Origin: an uncultured Kiloniellaceae bacterium
Lineage (GTDB): Bacteria; Pseudomonadota; Alphaproteobacteria; Kiloniellales; Kiloniellaceae
Direction of reading: 5' to 3'
Length of the DNA: 64,000 nucleotides
NCBI GenBank assembly: GCA_947500035.1
Contig: CANMQP010000013.1
Span: 1-64,000 of the forward strand
The notes under the pieces were generated by a model, which searched no databases, had not been told where the DNA came from, and saw only the letters and a program-made list of their open reading frames with translations. Made by a program: the position numbers and the translations under genes. Each line of letters begins with the position of its first letter. Position 1 is the stretch's first letter. Below, piece after piece: positions 49,884 through 58,486 of the stretch.

Positions 49884-50384
49884 ATGCTGACCCTGCCCGA
49901 GTATGCCCTGGACAAACGAGTCTTCGGGCCCGTCTCATCCGAAGAGGCGCAGTTCATCTCGCCGCTGCTTGGCGATGCGCTGAGCCATTGGAAAGACCTC
50001 AAAGGCGACCGGCCCTATCCGCTGCGCAGTGATTTCCTGCCTGAAAACGCCATTCGCTTCTGGCCGTCACTGGCCCTCATGGATGTGCTCGACGACGACT
50101 ACCACATCCGGTTTTTCGGCAGCAAGCTGGTGGATGTATATGGCGAGCTGACCGGCCGGAAGATCTCCGAACTCGATCCGGCGGTGCGCGACCGCAACCG
50201 CCTGATCTTTGACGCCTGCCGCGACAGTCAGGCCCCCGCCTATGCCTACTGGCCCATGAGCGCGGCACGGGATAAGCCCTTCCTCGACGTCGAGGGGCTG
50301 TGCCTGCCCTTTACAAAGGACGGCACCAGCCTGGATCTGATCGCCGGGCTCAACGTGAGTTCCTCGCGCCGGATACTTCGATAG
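49884..50384 (+). CDS. PAS domain-containing protein
   Basis: A 166-aa stand-alone PAS protein of the PAS_5 type common in Rhodospirillales: YPLRSDFLPENAIRFWPSLALMDV, then a YHIRFFGSKLVDVYGELTGRKISEL core and a C-terminal strand pair (LCLPFTKDGTSLDLIAGLNV). There is no kinase, GGDEF or HTH output domain, so it may be a small regulator or a sensory fragment. The ATG at 49884 and the GTG two codons earlier are about equally likely, since neither has a good ribosome site. It is convergent with the PEP-CTERM genes. Confidence 0.7.
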   Translation: MLTLPEYALDKRVFGPVSSEEAQFISPLLGDALSHWKDLKGDRPYPLRSDFLPENAIRFWPSLALMDVLDDDYHIRFFGSKLVDVYGELTGRKISELDPAVRDRNRLIFDACRDSQAPAYAYWPMSAARDKPFLDVEGLCLPFTKDGTSLDLIAGLNVSSSRRILR

Positions 50385-50390
50385 GCGCGG

Positions 50391-51056
50391 TTATCCCGCC
50401 CGATGCCCTCTTGCCCTGCCATGCCGCCGCGCCAGGGCGAAACCCGCCAGACCCAGACCGAGGAGCGTCAGCGTGCCCGGCTCCGGAACCGCCGCCATGG
50501 CCGGCGCCGCAACCAACAGCAGGTCATCCAGGGCCATAAAGCCCTGAGTGTTACCTGGGGGAACGCTGAATTGGATCTGGGAAAAAGCCGCGGTGCTGTC
50601 GATCACCCCCAAGAACCCGGCGGTATCCCCCAGTGTGTCTATGACATCAACGACCAGGCCTAACTCGGGGATGGTCAATTGAAGCGGGCCCAGAAAAGCG
50701 AACCCCAGGCCAACGCCCGTCACAGGCTCGGGAAGAGTCCAGATCAGGTTCAAGGCCCCAGTACTGGCATTACTGCTCAAGTCGGCTTGAAAGAAACCAC
50801 TGCGAACAGTGTTTTGACTCGAACTCGGCTGCCCAACGGCCAAGGTTGAAACCACGCCGTTGCCGAAAGTGATTGAAGTGCCGTCTGCGATTTCAGTGTC
50901 AAATCCCTCGTTCGTAATCGGTGCCGGGCCAGCGGCGGTCACGAAATCAGAAATGTTAGTGAAGGTAATGGGCGCAGCCTGGGCGCAGCCGACCGACAGG
51001 GCGAAGCCGCAGAGAGCCAATACAAGACCCGCTGCGTATGATTTAAGACGCCGCAT
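50391..51056 (-). CDS. PEP-CTERM sorting domain-containing exported protein (copy 1)
   Basis: A 221-aa protein with a signal peptide (LVLALCGFALSVGCAQA) and a C-terminal PEP-CTERM sorting tail: VPEPGT, a hydrophobic helix (LTLLGLGLAGFALA) and an Arg-rich end (RRHGRARG). Such tails are processed by exosortase during export to the surface or matrix. No exosortase gene is in this window. The middle (about 28-190) is a beta-rich domain of unknown function. Its start overlaps the end of the neighbouring paralogue by 14 bases. Confidence 0.85.
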   Translation of the reverse strand: MRRLKSYAAGLVLALCGFALSVGCAQAAPITFTNISDFVTAAGPAPITNEGFDTEIADGTSITFGNGVVSTLAVGQPSSSQNTVRSGFFQADLSSNASTGALNLIWTLPEPVTGVGLGFAFLGPLQLTIPELGLVVDVIDTLGDTAGFLGVIDSTAAFSQIQFSVPPGNTQGFMALDDLLLVAAPAMAAVPEPGTLTLLGLGLAGFALARRHGRARGHRAG

Positions 51057-51714
51057 TCTGCTGCTCCCTTAACTTGCCGTGCCGCCGCGCCAGGGCGAAA
51101 CCCGCCAGGCCGAGACCGAAGAGCGCCAAGGTGCCGGGCTCCGGAACCGCCACCACCGAGGGCGCCGCGGCGAAGCGCAGGTTGTCGACGCCCCAGAATT
51201 CAACCGTATCATCGCTCTCTTGAAGGCTGAACTGGATCTGGGTAAAGGGCGCCTGGCTGTCGACCAGGCCGAACATGCCATCTTCGCCCCCCATCACGGT
51301 GTTGATATCGAAGAGACCGCCTGAGCCCAAGATGGCAACGTCAATCACAGCGGCAAAACTGAAATCCGCGATGAAGCCGATCACCGGAACGGGAAAAGTC
51401 CAGGTCACAGTCAAAGCATCTGGCCTGCCGGGACTGCTCACACGCCCCTGAAAGAAATCGAAGGAAACACGGTTCTCCCCCGTCAGGTCGCCGCCCGCAA
51501 TCGTTGAAGTCACACCGCTGTCGAAGGTGATTTGCGGCGCTTGCGCAATGTCATTGCTGAAGGTCTCAAGGGTCGTCGGTGCCCCGCCGGTGGCTACCGT
51601 GAAGGCAATTACGTCGGTCACCGTCATGGGCGCCGCCTGCGCACTTTCCAGGGTCAGCCCGCTTATCCCAAGGGCCAGAACCAGGCTCGCTGCGTATGAT
51701 TTAAATCCCTTCAT
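51043..51714 (-). CDS. PEP-CTERM sorting domain-containing exported protein (copy 2)
   Basis: A 223-aa paralogue of the adjacent protein, with the same signal-peptide start (M-K-x-F-K-S-Y-A-A), a beta-rich core with the same order of segments, and the tail VPEPGT-LALFGLGLAGFALARRHGK. I chose the ATG at 51714, with GAGGGGAA upstream. It overlaps and precedes copy 1, so both are translated from one message. The shared architecture shows a tandem duplication followed by divergence of the core. Confidence 0.85.
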   Translation of the reverse strand: MKGFKSYAASLVLALGISGLTLESAQAAPMTVTDVIAFTVATGGAPTTLETFSNDIAQAPQITFDSGVTSTIAGGDLTGENRVSFDFFQGRVSSPGRPDALTVTWTFPVPVIGFIADFSFAAVIDVAILGSGGLFDINTVMGGEDGMFGLVDSQAPFTQIQFSLQESDDTVEFWGVDNLRFAAAPSVVAVPEPGTLALFGLGLAGFALARRHGKLREQQNAAS

Positions 51715-52243
51715 TGAATTCCCCTCGCCGCCGCGGCTTTCCGGTCTCTGCGGACCGAATTTTTGCGCCGGGCATTTGTCATGGTTGTATCGGATCAAAG
51801 TTAGATTGGATCAAAGCCTGCCGGGAACTGAAAAAGCGCCGAAGCTCCCGAGAACCTAAGATTGCGCGAGGGATCACATCAGAATGACCCGGGGAAGTGA
51901 AGGGGGCGGGCGCAGTTTGTCCCAAATCTGCGCAATTTTGTCCAATATGGAACAGTGTCCGGGCGAAAGAGGCGGATCCAAGGGTGGAGATGCCCCTCCG
52001 GACAGCCTGAAACGGGGCTCTGGCCTCAAACAAAGCGCGCTGGTCTGCGCCGCAGCCCGAAAAGCCTCTAAAATTGTAGGCATACTCAACGTTTTACAAA
52101 CACTTAGGGCTGATACTTCCAGGTTGGAGCTGCCTCTTCCAGGCAGCGTGCGCCTCTATCTGCGCCTTGATCGCCGCCAGACCGCGCCAAAAGCCGGCGG
52201 GATAGGTTGATAAGGGCGGATCGGCAACCTCCGTGGAGACGGC
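51715..52243. other. gene-free stretch upstream of the second pentapeptide gene
   Basis: About 530 bases between divergent genes. Open frames here are short and have no coding character I trust. Two nearby copies of GGATCAAAG (about 51785 and 51808) and two of TTTGTCC (about 51917 and 51940) were seen but are too short to call repeats. It must hold the promoters of the PEP-CTERM pair and of the pentapeptide gene. Confidence 0.4.
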
Positions 52244-53338
52244 ATGCTCAAAGAGAGCAATAACATCGTCATCATCGACCGCCGGATCACCACGGAAGCC
52301 CTGGAAAAGCTGATGGTGGTGCAGCGCGGCTTCGCCCGGGGCCGCAAGGCCGCGCGGCGGGTGATCCTGAAAAAGTGCGATCTGGCACACCTGGACCTCT
52401 CCTCGGCCTGTTTCGCGGGCGCCCACTTCATCGCCTGCGACTTTTCAAGCGCCAGCCTGCGCAATGCCGACTTCAGCCGCACCGTGCTGTTCGGATCGAG
52501 CTTCGAGAACAGCGATCTGACCAAGACGAATTTCGAGATCGCGAACCTGCAGGCGGCGATTTTCGACAATGCCACCCTGCACGGCACGCGCCTGACCCGG
52601 GCCGACATCCGCAAGGGCACGCTGATCCACGGCCAGGAACGCAACGGCACGGCGGTCTACCGGGAGATCGAAACCTCGTTCCGGGAGGCGGACCTGATCG
52701 GGGCGGACTTCGAGGACGCCTCGCTGCGCAACGTCAATTTCTCCAGCGCCCGGATCGACGATGTGAACCTGAAGGGCGCGGATCTGACCGGCTCGCGCTT
52801 TCACGGGGCACAGATCCGCAACCTGGATGTCTCGCAGGCCCTGGTACAGAACGCGGATTTCCGCGCGGCCTCCTTCGAGAACGTCACCCTGGGCGACAGC
52901 GGGCTGGTTCTGGCCGCCGCGGCCCGCATGGAACCGACCAGCCGGCGGGACCTGGACGCCATTATCCAATGGCACGAGACCTGGGTGGCGTCGGACGGCC
53001 GGGAGGGCACCCGCGCCTGCTTCGACGAACAGAACCTCTCGGGCCACGACCTGGCCGGCCATAACCTGGCCACGGTGTCCTTCGATTACGCCAATCTCAG
53101 CGGCGTGCGCTTTTCCAACATGGTGCTGGCCGCCTGCAGCTTTCAGCACGCGAACCTGCGCGGCGCCGATCTGAGCGGCAGCGACCTGCGCGGCGCGAAT
53201 CTCAGCAGCGCAGTGATCACCGGCGCGAACCTGGAGGGCTGTGACGTCGGCGAACTGCCGGAAACCGGCCTGGCCACGATTTTCCCCAGCAGCCCCGCCG
53301 AGCGCGCCGGCGCGCAATTGCTCAGACGCACGGGCTGA
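52244..53338 (+). CDS. pentapeptide repeat-containing protein (copy 2)
   Basis: A 364-aa protein whose layout copies that of the 349-aa gene at 48598: similar N-terminus (SNNIVIIDRRITTEALEKL against SNNIEISHRRITAEVLARL), first repeat block about 45-220, the H-E-T-W-V-A-S-D-G linker, and a second repeat block ending with NLRGADLSGSDLRGANLSSA. It differs by a C-terminal extension of about 15 residues. Clearly a duplicate separated by PAS and PEP-CTERM genes. Function unknown; probably cytoplasmic. Confidence 0.85.
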   Translation: MLKESNNIVIIDRRITTEALEKLMVVQRGFARGRKAARRVILKKCDLAHLDLSSACFAGAHFIACDFSSASLRNADFSRTVLFGSSFENSDLTKTNFEIANLQAAIFDNATLHGTRLTRADIRKGTLIHGQERNGTAVYREIETSFREADLIGADFEDASLRNVNFSSARIDDVNLKGADLTGSRFHGAQIRNLDVSQALVQNADFRAASFENVTLGDSGLVLAAAARMEPTSRRDLDAIIQWHETWVASDGREGTRACFDEQNLSGHDLAGHNLATVSFDYANLSGVRFSNMVLAACSFQHANLRGADLSGSDLRGANLSSAVITGANLEGCDVGELPETGLATIFPSSPAERAGAQLLRRTG

Positions 53339-53424
53339 CAGCAGGTTGCGGCGGCTTTCAAGCGCGCGGCGTTAGAGGACTTGGCGGCTCTCGGAAAAAC
53401 ACTGCTGAGCGCGCGAGGCCGGGG

Positions 53425-54381
53425 TCAGGAGAGGCCCTTCTGGCCCATGCCCAGGAACTTGTCGCGGCGCTGTTGTTTCAGAACCGTGCCGTCCTTGCCG
53501 CGCATCTTCTCCAGCTCCGCCTCGATGGCGTTGCCCACGGCGGTGATGGTTTTCTCGACACCCCGGTGAGCGCCGCCGAGCGGTTCGCTCACGACCTGAT
53601 CGATCACGCCCAGCAGCTTGAGATCCTGCGCCGTAAGCTTCAGGGCCTCCGCGGCCTCCTTGGCCTGATCGCCGCTGCGCCAGAGGATAGAGGCGCAGCC
53701 CTCGGGCGAGATCACCGAATAGATCGAGTGCTCCAGCATGATGACCGCGTTGGCCGATGCCAGAGCGATGGCGCCGCCGGAGCCGCCCTCGCCGATGATC
53801 ACGGAGATCACCGGCACCTTCAGGCCCAGACAGACCTCGATGCTGCGCGCGATGGCCTGGGACTGGCCGCGCTCCTCGGCGCCGATACCGGGGTAGGCCC
53901 CCGCGGTATCGACCAGGGTGACCAGCGGCAGGCCGAAACGGTCCGCCATCTCCATCAGGCGCTGGGCCTTGCGGTAGCCCTCGGGCCGGGCCATGCCGAA
54001 GTTGTGCTTGACCCGGGCGTTGGTGTCGGAGCCCTTTTCCTGGCCGATCACCATGACCGAATGGCCCCGGAAACGGCCGATCCCGCCGACGATGGCGTGA
54101 TCCTCGGCAAAGGCCCGGTCGCCCGCCAGCGGGGTAAAGTCCTCGATCAGGTTTTCGACATAGTCGTTGAAGTGCGGGCGGTCGGGATGGCGGGCCACCT
54201 GGCTCTTCTGCCAGGCGCTCAGGCGGGCGTAGCTCTGCCGCAGCAGCCGGTCGGACTTTTCCTGCAGCTTGGTGACTTCCTCGGCGATGTTCATGTCGCC
54301 GCTGTCGGAGATATGCCGCAGCTCCTCGATCTTGCCCTCGAGTTCGGCGATCGGCTTTTCGAAATCCAAAAAGTTATGCAT
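53425..54381 (-). CDS. accA: acetyl-CoA carboxylase carboxyltransferase subunit alpha
   Basis: A 318-aa subunit that with AccD transfers the carboxyl group from biotin to acetyl-CoA, starting fatty acid synthesis. The family start [19 protein letters not shown] is at the N-terminus. [49 protein letters not shown] and [11 protein letters not shown] with [20 protein letters not shown] all follow. The ATG at 54381 has only a weak ribosome site. Monocistronic. Positions 54382-54685 upstream carry no gene. Confidence 0.98.
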   Translation of the reverse strand: MHNFLDFEKPIAELEGKIEELRHISDSGDMNIAEEVTKLQEKSDRLLRQSYARLSAWQKSQVARHPDRPHFNDYVENLIEDFTPLAGDRAFAEDHAIVGGIGRFRGHSVMVIGQEKGSDTNARVKHNFGMARPEGYRKAQRLMEMADRFGLPLVTLVDTAGAYPGIGAEERGQSQAIARSIEVCLGLKVPVISVIIGEGGSGGAIALASANAVIMLEHSIYSVISPEGCASILWRSGDQAKEAAEALKLTAQDLKLLGVIDQVVSEPLGGAHRGVEKTITAVGNAIEAELEKMRGKDGTVLKQQRRDKFLGMGQKGLS

Positions 54382-54685
54382 GACCTAATTCCCGACGATC
54401 CGCTTCGGATGCCCGCCCTTGACAAGGCGGCGGCGGACCCTCAACCCATTGACCCCAGTCGACTCCTGCTCAGGCCTCCCCCGGCGCGCAACGCACGCTC
54501 CAGGCATCCCCTGATTTTAAGGGGTTAAGACAAAGGCACCGACGCAAGACTCTCACATCGCGGGCTTGTCTAACACAGCGCAGTACCCCCGTGAAAGCAA
54601 TCGCAGCAAAGAATCTGCAACAATTCGCGAAAAAAAGCGCCTTGAAAATCCCTCCCCCGCGTCCAGAAGTGTGATGACCTTACGT

Positions 54686-54899
54686 GGAACCGGCACCGGC
54701 CCGCACCCCCACCCGGCCACGTGAGAAGTTTGATCAGGGTTCGACTTGCGTCGAAACCGGCACCAGCCCTCACCCCCACCCGGCCACTGGTGTGGTTTGA
54801 TGAGGTTTCGACTTGCGTCGAAACCGGCACCGGCCCTCGCCCCCACCCGGCCACCCATCGGAATTATCATGTGGGTGGCCGGGTGGGGGCGAGGGCTGG
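54686..54899. repeat. structured repeat array, left of thiY
   Basis: Three related units lie in direct order (about 54686, 54738 and 54803). The complete unit has a small hairpin, TTTCGAC-TTGC-GTCGAAA, then CGGCA, then a GC-rich tract beginning CCRGCCC. Only the last unit goes on into the inverted copy of that tract: left arm 54830-54857, 14-base loop, right arm 54872-54899. The two arms pair along 28 positions with one G-T pair. The same element recurs at 56189-56342 beyond thiY. The GC-rich arms read as Pro/Gly-rich short ORFs in several frames, which I take as artefacts. Confidence 0.85.
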
Positions 54900-54983
54900 C
54901 ACTGCATTTAGATCGAACCAACAAGGGCCGGCAGAAAAACCCAAGCTTGACGCAAGGCCGCCCGCAGCTGATGATCGCTGCCG

Positions 54984-55105
54984 TTCCTAGGGGGGCCTTT
55001 TATCAGCCTGCGGGCTGATATTGACGGGCTGAGATATTGAGCGGGCGACCATCCGCGCAGTGACCCTTCGAACCTGATCCGGGTAATGCCGGCGCAGGGA
55101 AGGAA
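54984..55105 (+). ncRNA. TPP riboswitch (THI element)
   Basis: The conserved THI-box parts appear in order: a CTAGGGGGGCC 5' strand, an extra hairpin (ATCAGCC...GGGCTGAT), GGGCTGAGAT, then ACCCTTCGAACCTGAT, CCGGGTAATGCC and GGCGCAGGGAAGG. It lies about 95 bases before the thiY start codon, so thiamin pyrophosphate should switch off thiY and probably tenA. Control at translation is likely, as no terminator with a T run is seen between aptamer and gene. Confidence 0.95.
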
Positions 55106-55197
55106 ACCGGTTCTCACCGCGAGAGAACGCTCCGCAAAGACCCTCCGCTACTCACTCCCGGATCTCCTAACCAGATTACGGATTAAGGAGGTCCGCC

Positions 55198-56184
55198 ATG
55201 CCGTTTCGTTTTTCATCCAAGCCGCTCTTGCACGCTTTCCGACCGACCTTCGCCGCCCTCGCGTTGGCAATCGTCTCCAGCCTGTCTTTCACCCCGGCCC
55301 AGGCCGCCGAGAAAACCATCATCCTGCTGGACTGGTTCCTGAACCCGGACCACGGGCCGCTCGTGGTGGCGCAGCAGCGCGGTTACTTCGCCGAGGAAGG
55401 CCTGGAGGTCGAGCTGATCGAGCCCGCCGATCCCAACGATCCGCCCAAGCTGGTCGCCGCGGGCCGGGGCGACCTGGCGATTTCCTACCAGCCGCAGCTT
55501 CACCTGCAGATCGAGGCCGGCCTGCCCCTGACCCGCATCGGCACCCTGGTCGCCACGCCGCTGAACACCCTGCTGGTGCTGGACGACGGCCCGATCAAAT
55601 CCATCGCGGACCTGAAGGGCAAGAAGGTCGGCTTTTCCGTCGGCGGCTTCGAAGACGTGATGATGACCGCCATGCTGGCACGCCACGGCCTGACCACGGA
55701 CGATATCGAGCTGATCAACGTGAACTTCTCGCTCAGCCCGGCGATCCTCTCCGGCCAGGTCGACGCGGTGATCGGCGCCTACCGCAACTTCGAGCTCAAC
55801 CAGATGGACATCGAGGGCCACAAGGGCCGGGCCTTCTACGTCGAGGAAGAGGGCGTGGCCACCTACGACGAACTGATCATGGTCGCCAACAACGCCAAGC
55901 TCGACGACCCGCGCTTCCCCAAGGTCCTGCGGGCCATGGAGCGGGCCGTGACCTTCATGATCAATCACCCGGACGAAGCCTGGGAAGACTTCATCAGCTA
56001 CCGTCCGGCGCTGGACGACGAGCTGAACCGCCGCGCCTGGCGCGACACCCTGCCGCGTTTTGCATTGCGCCCCGCCGCCCTGGACAGAGGCCGCTACGAG
56101 GCTTTTGCGGCCTTTCTGCAGGAGCACGAGATGATCGGGAAGCTGGTGCCGGTCGAGAGCTATGCGGTGGAGTTATCTCGTTGA
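55198..56184 (+). CDS. thiY: thiamin-pyrimidine-precursor ABC transporter substrate-binding protein (ThiY-like, NMT1/THI5 family)
   Basis: A 328-aa periplasmic binding protein with a signal peptide (cleavage near AQA-AE). It starts with the NMT1/THI5 signature LLDWFLNPDHGPLVVAQQRGYF and carries ISYQPQLHLQI and the conserved KGKKVGFSVGGFED segment. Members bind N-formyl-4-amino-5-aminomethyl-2-methylpyrimidine, a breakdown product of thiamin. AAGGAGG lies 8 bases upstream. It follows a TPP riboswitch and precedes tenA. The usual membrane and ATPase partners ThiX and ThiZ are not in this window, which is odd for a binding protein. Confidence 0.9.
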   Translation: MPFRFSSKPLLHAFRPTFAALALAIVSSLSFTPAQAAEKTIILLDWFLNPDHGPLVVAQQRGYFAEEGLEVELIEPADPNDPPKLVAAGRGDLAISYQPQLHLQIEAGLPLTRIGTLVATPLNTLLVLDDGPIKSIADLKGKKVGFSVGGFEDVMMTAMLARHGLTTDDIELINVNFSLSPAILSGQVDAVIGAYRNFELNQMDIEGHKGRAFYVEEEGVATYDELIMVANNAKLDDPRFPKVLRAMERAVTFMINHPDEAWEDFISYRPALDDELNRRAWRDTLPRFALRPAALDRGRYEAFAAFLQEHEMIGKLVPVESYAVELSR

Positions 56185-56188
56185 ATTA

Positions 56189-56342
56189 GTTTCTTTCGAC
56201 CTTGGTCGAAAGAAACGGCACCGGCCCTCACCGAGTCTTTTGTTTAGGTTTCGACTGGCGTCGAAACCGGCACCAGCCCGCTCCCCCTCCCAACCACCCA
56301 ATGCGATTATCCTGTGGGTGGTTGGGAGGGGGAGCGGGCTGG
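56189..56342. repeat. structured repeat between thiY and tenA
   Basis: Two units. The first is a perfect 12-bp hairpin (GTTTCTTTCGAC with loop CTTG) followed by CGGCACCGGCCCTCACCG and then decay. The second has the 8-bp hairpin GTTTCGAC-TGGC-GTCGAAAC (56248-56267), then a 28-bp perfect stem, left arm 56273-56300, 14-base loop, right arm 56315-56342. It matches the element at 54803-54899 in order and spacing, with five positions changed in both arms so that pairing is kept. Confidence 0.9.
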
Positions 56343-56372
56343 AACCGAAACTTCATTCGAGAGTGAGAACCT

Positions 56373-57071
56373 ATGAGCTCGTCAAACAACGAGAATGAAT
56401 TAACCACCACCCGCTTCACCGACCACCTCCGCGACGAATCGCAGCCTTTCTGGACCCAAGCCACCACCCACCGCTTCACCCGCCAGCTCGCGGACGGAAC
56501 CCTGCCGGATGAGGTCTTCATCCGCTACCTGATTCAGGACTACCATTACGTGGATTGTCTGGCCCAGGCGGTCGGCTTCGCGGTCGCGCTGGCCCCCGAC
56601 ATGGCCACCCGCCGCCCCCTGGCCGGTTTCCTCTCGGTCCTGACCAACGCCGAGAACGATTTTTTCCTGAAGTCCTTTGAGCGCCTCGGCGTCCCCGAAG
56701 CCACCTGGCGCAACACCCCGCCGTCACCGGTCACGCAAGCCATCTCGGATGCCATCGTCGGCGGCGCCAGCGGCTACGCGGGTTCAGGTCAATACCCCGA
56801 AGCCATGACTGTCCTGCTCTGCTCCGAATGGGTCTACCAGGCCTGGGCGGAACCGGTCGCTGATGCCCAGCCACCCCAGCCGCAATACCGGGAATGGATC
56901 GAGCTGCATGCCACGGCAGAGTTCGTCAGCTTCGTGGAGTGGCTGCGGGAAGAGACCGACCGGGCCTGTGAGGGATTCGACGCGGAGCGGCAGGCGGGGT
57001 TGGTGGCGCTCTTCAGGAAGGTGACAGAGCTGGAAGCGGAGTTTTTTGAAGATGCTTTTGAAGAAAGTTGA
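56373..57071 (+). CDS. tenA: TenA family protein (aminopyrimidine aminohydrolase-like)
   Basis: A 232-aa all-helical enzyme of thiamin salvage that hydrolyses aminomethyl-pyrimidine to HMP. The conserved D in YLIQDYHYVD near 53, the nucleophilic Cys in LLCSEWVYQAW near 150, and the acidic pair in WIELHATAEF near 190 are present, so it belongs to the Cys-bearing (TenA_C) class. The start has only a weak ribosome site. It is preceded by thiY and the hairpin repeat. A diverged copy of its last 80 codons lies 1.4 kb downstream. Confidence 0.92.
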   Translation: MSSSNNENELTTTRFTDHLRDESQPFWTQATTHRFTRQLADGTLPDEVFIRYLIQDYHYVDCLAQAVGFAVALAPDMATRRPLAGFLSVLTNAENDFFLKSFERLGVPEATWRNTPPSPVTQAISDAIVGGASGYAGSGQYPEAMTVLLCSEWVYQAWAEPVADAQPPQPQYREWIELHATAEFVSFVEWLREETDRACEGFDAERQAGLVALFRKVTELEAEFFEDAFEES

Positions 57072-57258
57072 TTGCTTTCGAGGTATACTCGGTGCTGACA
57101 GATGCACGAATCCAGAGTCGAGCAACGCTGCTTGTATGAACCGACCTATTTCACTCCAGAAGTGAAAACAACTTAAGTCCTGAAAAGCCACGGGAACTGC
57201 CCGTCACCCTAAAGAAGACACCGGCACCCTCCAAACATCGAAACTGGAAAGTTACTGC

Positions 57259-58434
57259 ATGGATTGGACACCAGTTTGGGTTCTGCCAAACATTGACTTA
57301 GATGAGCCCGTTGAGAGCCTATTTTTTGCATTAGCTCCAGCATCTGATGCGCGCGTCAGAGCGATAAAGCGACAGCATCCCGAATTCCGCAAATTCATGC
57401 TGCGGTTTAACGACTCGTTTAAGAAACGTATACACCCTGTCGTTGTTTTGAGGCGAGCAGATGCACCAGAGCATCTAAATACAGTAGAAGTTGCTGCCAG
57501 CTTCCGCGACCTCCTTGTTGCTTCAATGGTGCCTTATGCTTTATCCAGGAACATTATTTATAACAATACTCGTAATCGTGCAATATACTCTAGCTTTTTC
57601 TGGGTTCATCCATGGATAGTTAGCAAAAACTACAAACACATCATTGGCTTTAGTCCCGCCATATTTGAAGTTCATGAAGCAGCGGCATTTCGAGGCCAGT
57701 GCTCACCTGATTTACCCCACATCTCTATTAGAAGACGGGACTTCGATGAACCGTTATTGACAGAATTATTGCGTCGATGGACGATTCTACATGATCAAGC
57801 ACATGCGGATTGGTCAAATGTCGCTCTATTTCGTTCTCTGAACATGGCCAACTTAGCTTCGCTTATTCCAGCGGGAGTTGACGCAACCATCAATGAATAT
57901 GGGCGAAATATTGGATTATGGGTTTCCGCTTTCGAGATCCTTGTCCATCCCGGAGGTAGCGATCGAACAAACCAACACAAAGTATACGACCTTCTCAAAA
58001 GAGTGCCGTGGATTGATCCCAAAAATAGGCATCGATATTTTGAGATTTGGCGCAACAAACAAAAGCCGGTTCGAGGTAATCTAGCGTGCTGGTTGTACAA
58101 GCAGCTCTATTCTTGCCGGAACGATTTTCTGCACGGGAATCCGGTGGATATGTCAAAACTAATGATCCCGAAATCTCGTCGCCTACTCAACAGTATTGCT
58201 CCCATACTATATCGACACGGCCTCGCATCCTTTCTCAACCTATCGTGGACCGAAGCTCCGCCTGCTATTGATGACGCACAAGCGGTTGCTGATTACTTGA
58301 CGAGAAAGTCAAAATTCATGAGCCCGCAATATGACCTAGAAAAAGCACTTCAGTTAAGCCGGATATCCGTTGTTGAGCAACGCCGCCAGCACGATCAAGT
58401 TCGTCGGCGACGCCTCGACAATCAAATCTCGTGA
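57259..58434 (+). CDS. hypothetical protein with a HEPN-like R-x4-H motif
   Basis: A 391-aa protein that I do not recognise as a whole. It is rich in Arg, His and Trp, and its base composition is clearly lower in GC than the genes before it. Near the C-terminal third it has SCRNDFLHGNPV, with R287 and H292 spaced as in the R-x4-6-H active site of HEPN ribonucleases, in a helical context like the ApeA/RiboL-PSP HEPN groups. That would fit a toxin or phage-defence RNase, but motif alone is weak evidence. No signal peptide or membrane helix. It sits between tenA and a broken copy of the end of tenA, so it appears inserted there. Confidence 0.6.
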   Translation: MDWTPVWVLPNIDLDEPVESLFFALAPASDARVRAIKRQHPEFRKFMLRFNDSFKKRIHPVVVLRRADAPEHLNTVEVAASFRDLLVASMVPYALSRNIIYNNTRNRAIYSSFFWVHPWIVSKNYKHIIGFSPAIFEVHEAAAFRGQCSPDLPHISIRRRDFDEPLLTELLRRWTILHDQAHADWSNVALFRSLNMANLASLIPAGVDATINEYGRNIGLWVSAFEILVHPGGSDRTNQHKVYDLLKRVPWIDPKNRHRYFEIWRNKQKPVRGNLACWLYKQLYSCRNDFLHGNPVDMSKLMIPKSRRLLNSIAPILYRHGLASFLNLSWTEAPPAIDDAQAVADYLTRKSKFMSPQYDLEKALQLSRISVVEQRRQHDQVRRRRLDNQIS

Positions 58435-58486
58435 ACACAAAACTACGTGATCGAGATCAGGTTTTAATTCTTGCATTCAAGTATAG

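Noticed and set aside
54553-55018. Several overlapping short ORFs with Gly/Arg/Ala-rich peptides
   Set aside because: They are translations of the GC-rich hairpin repeats and occur in several frames on both strands.
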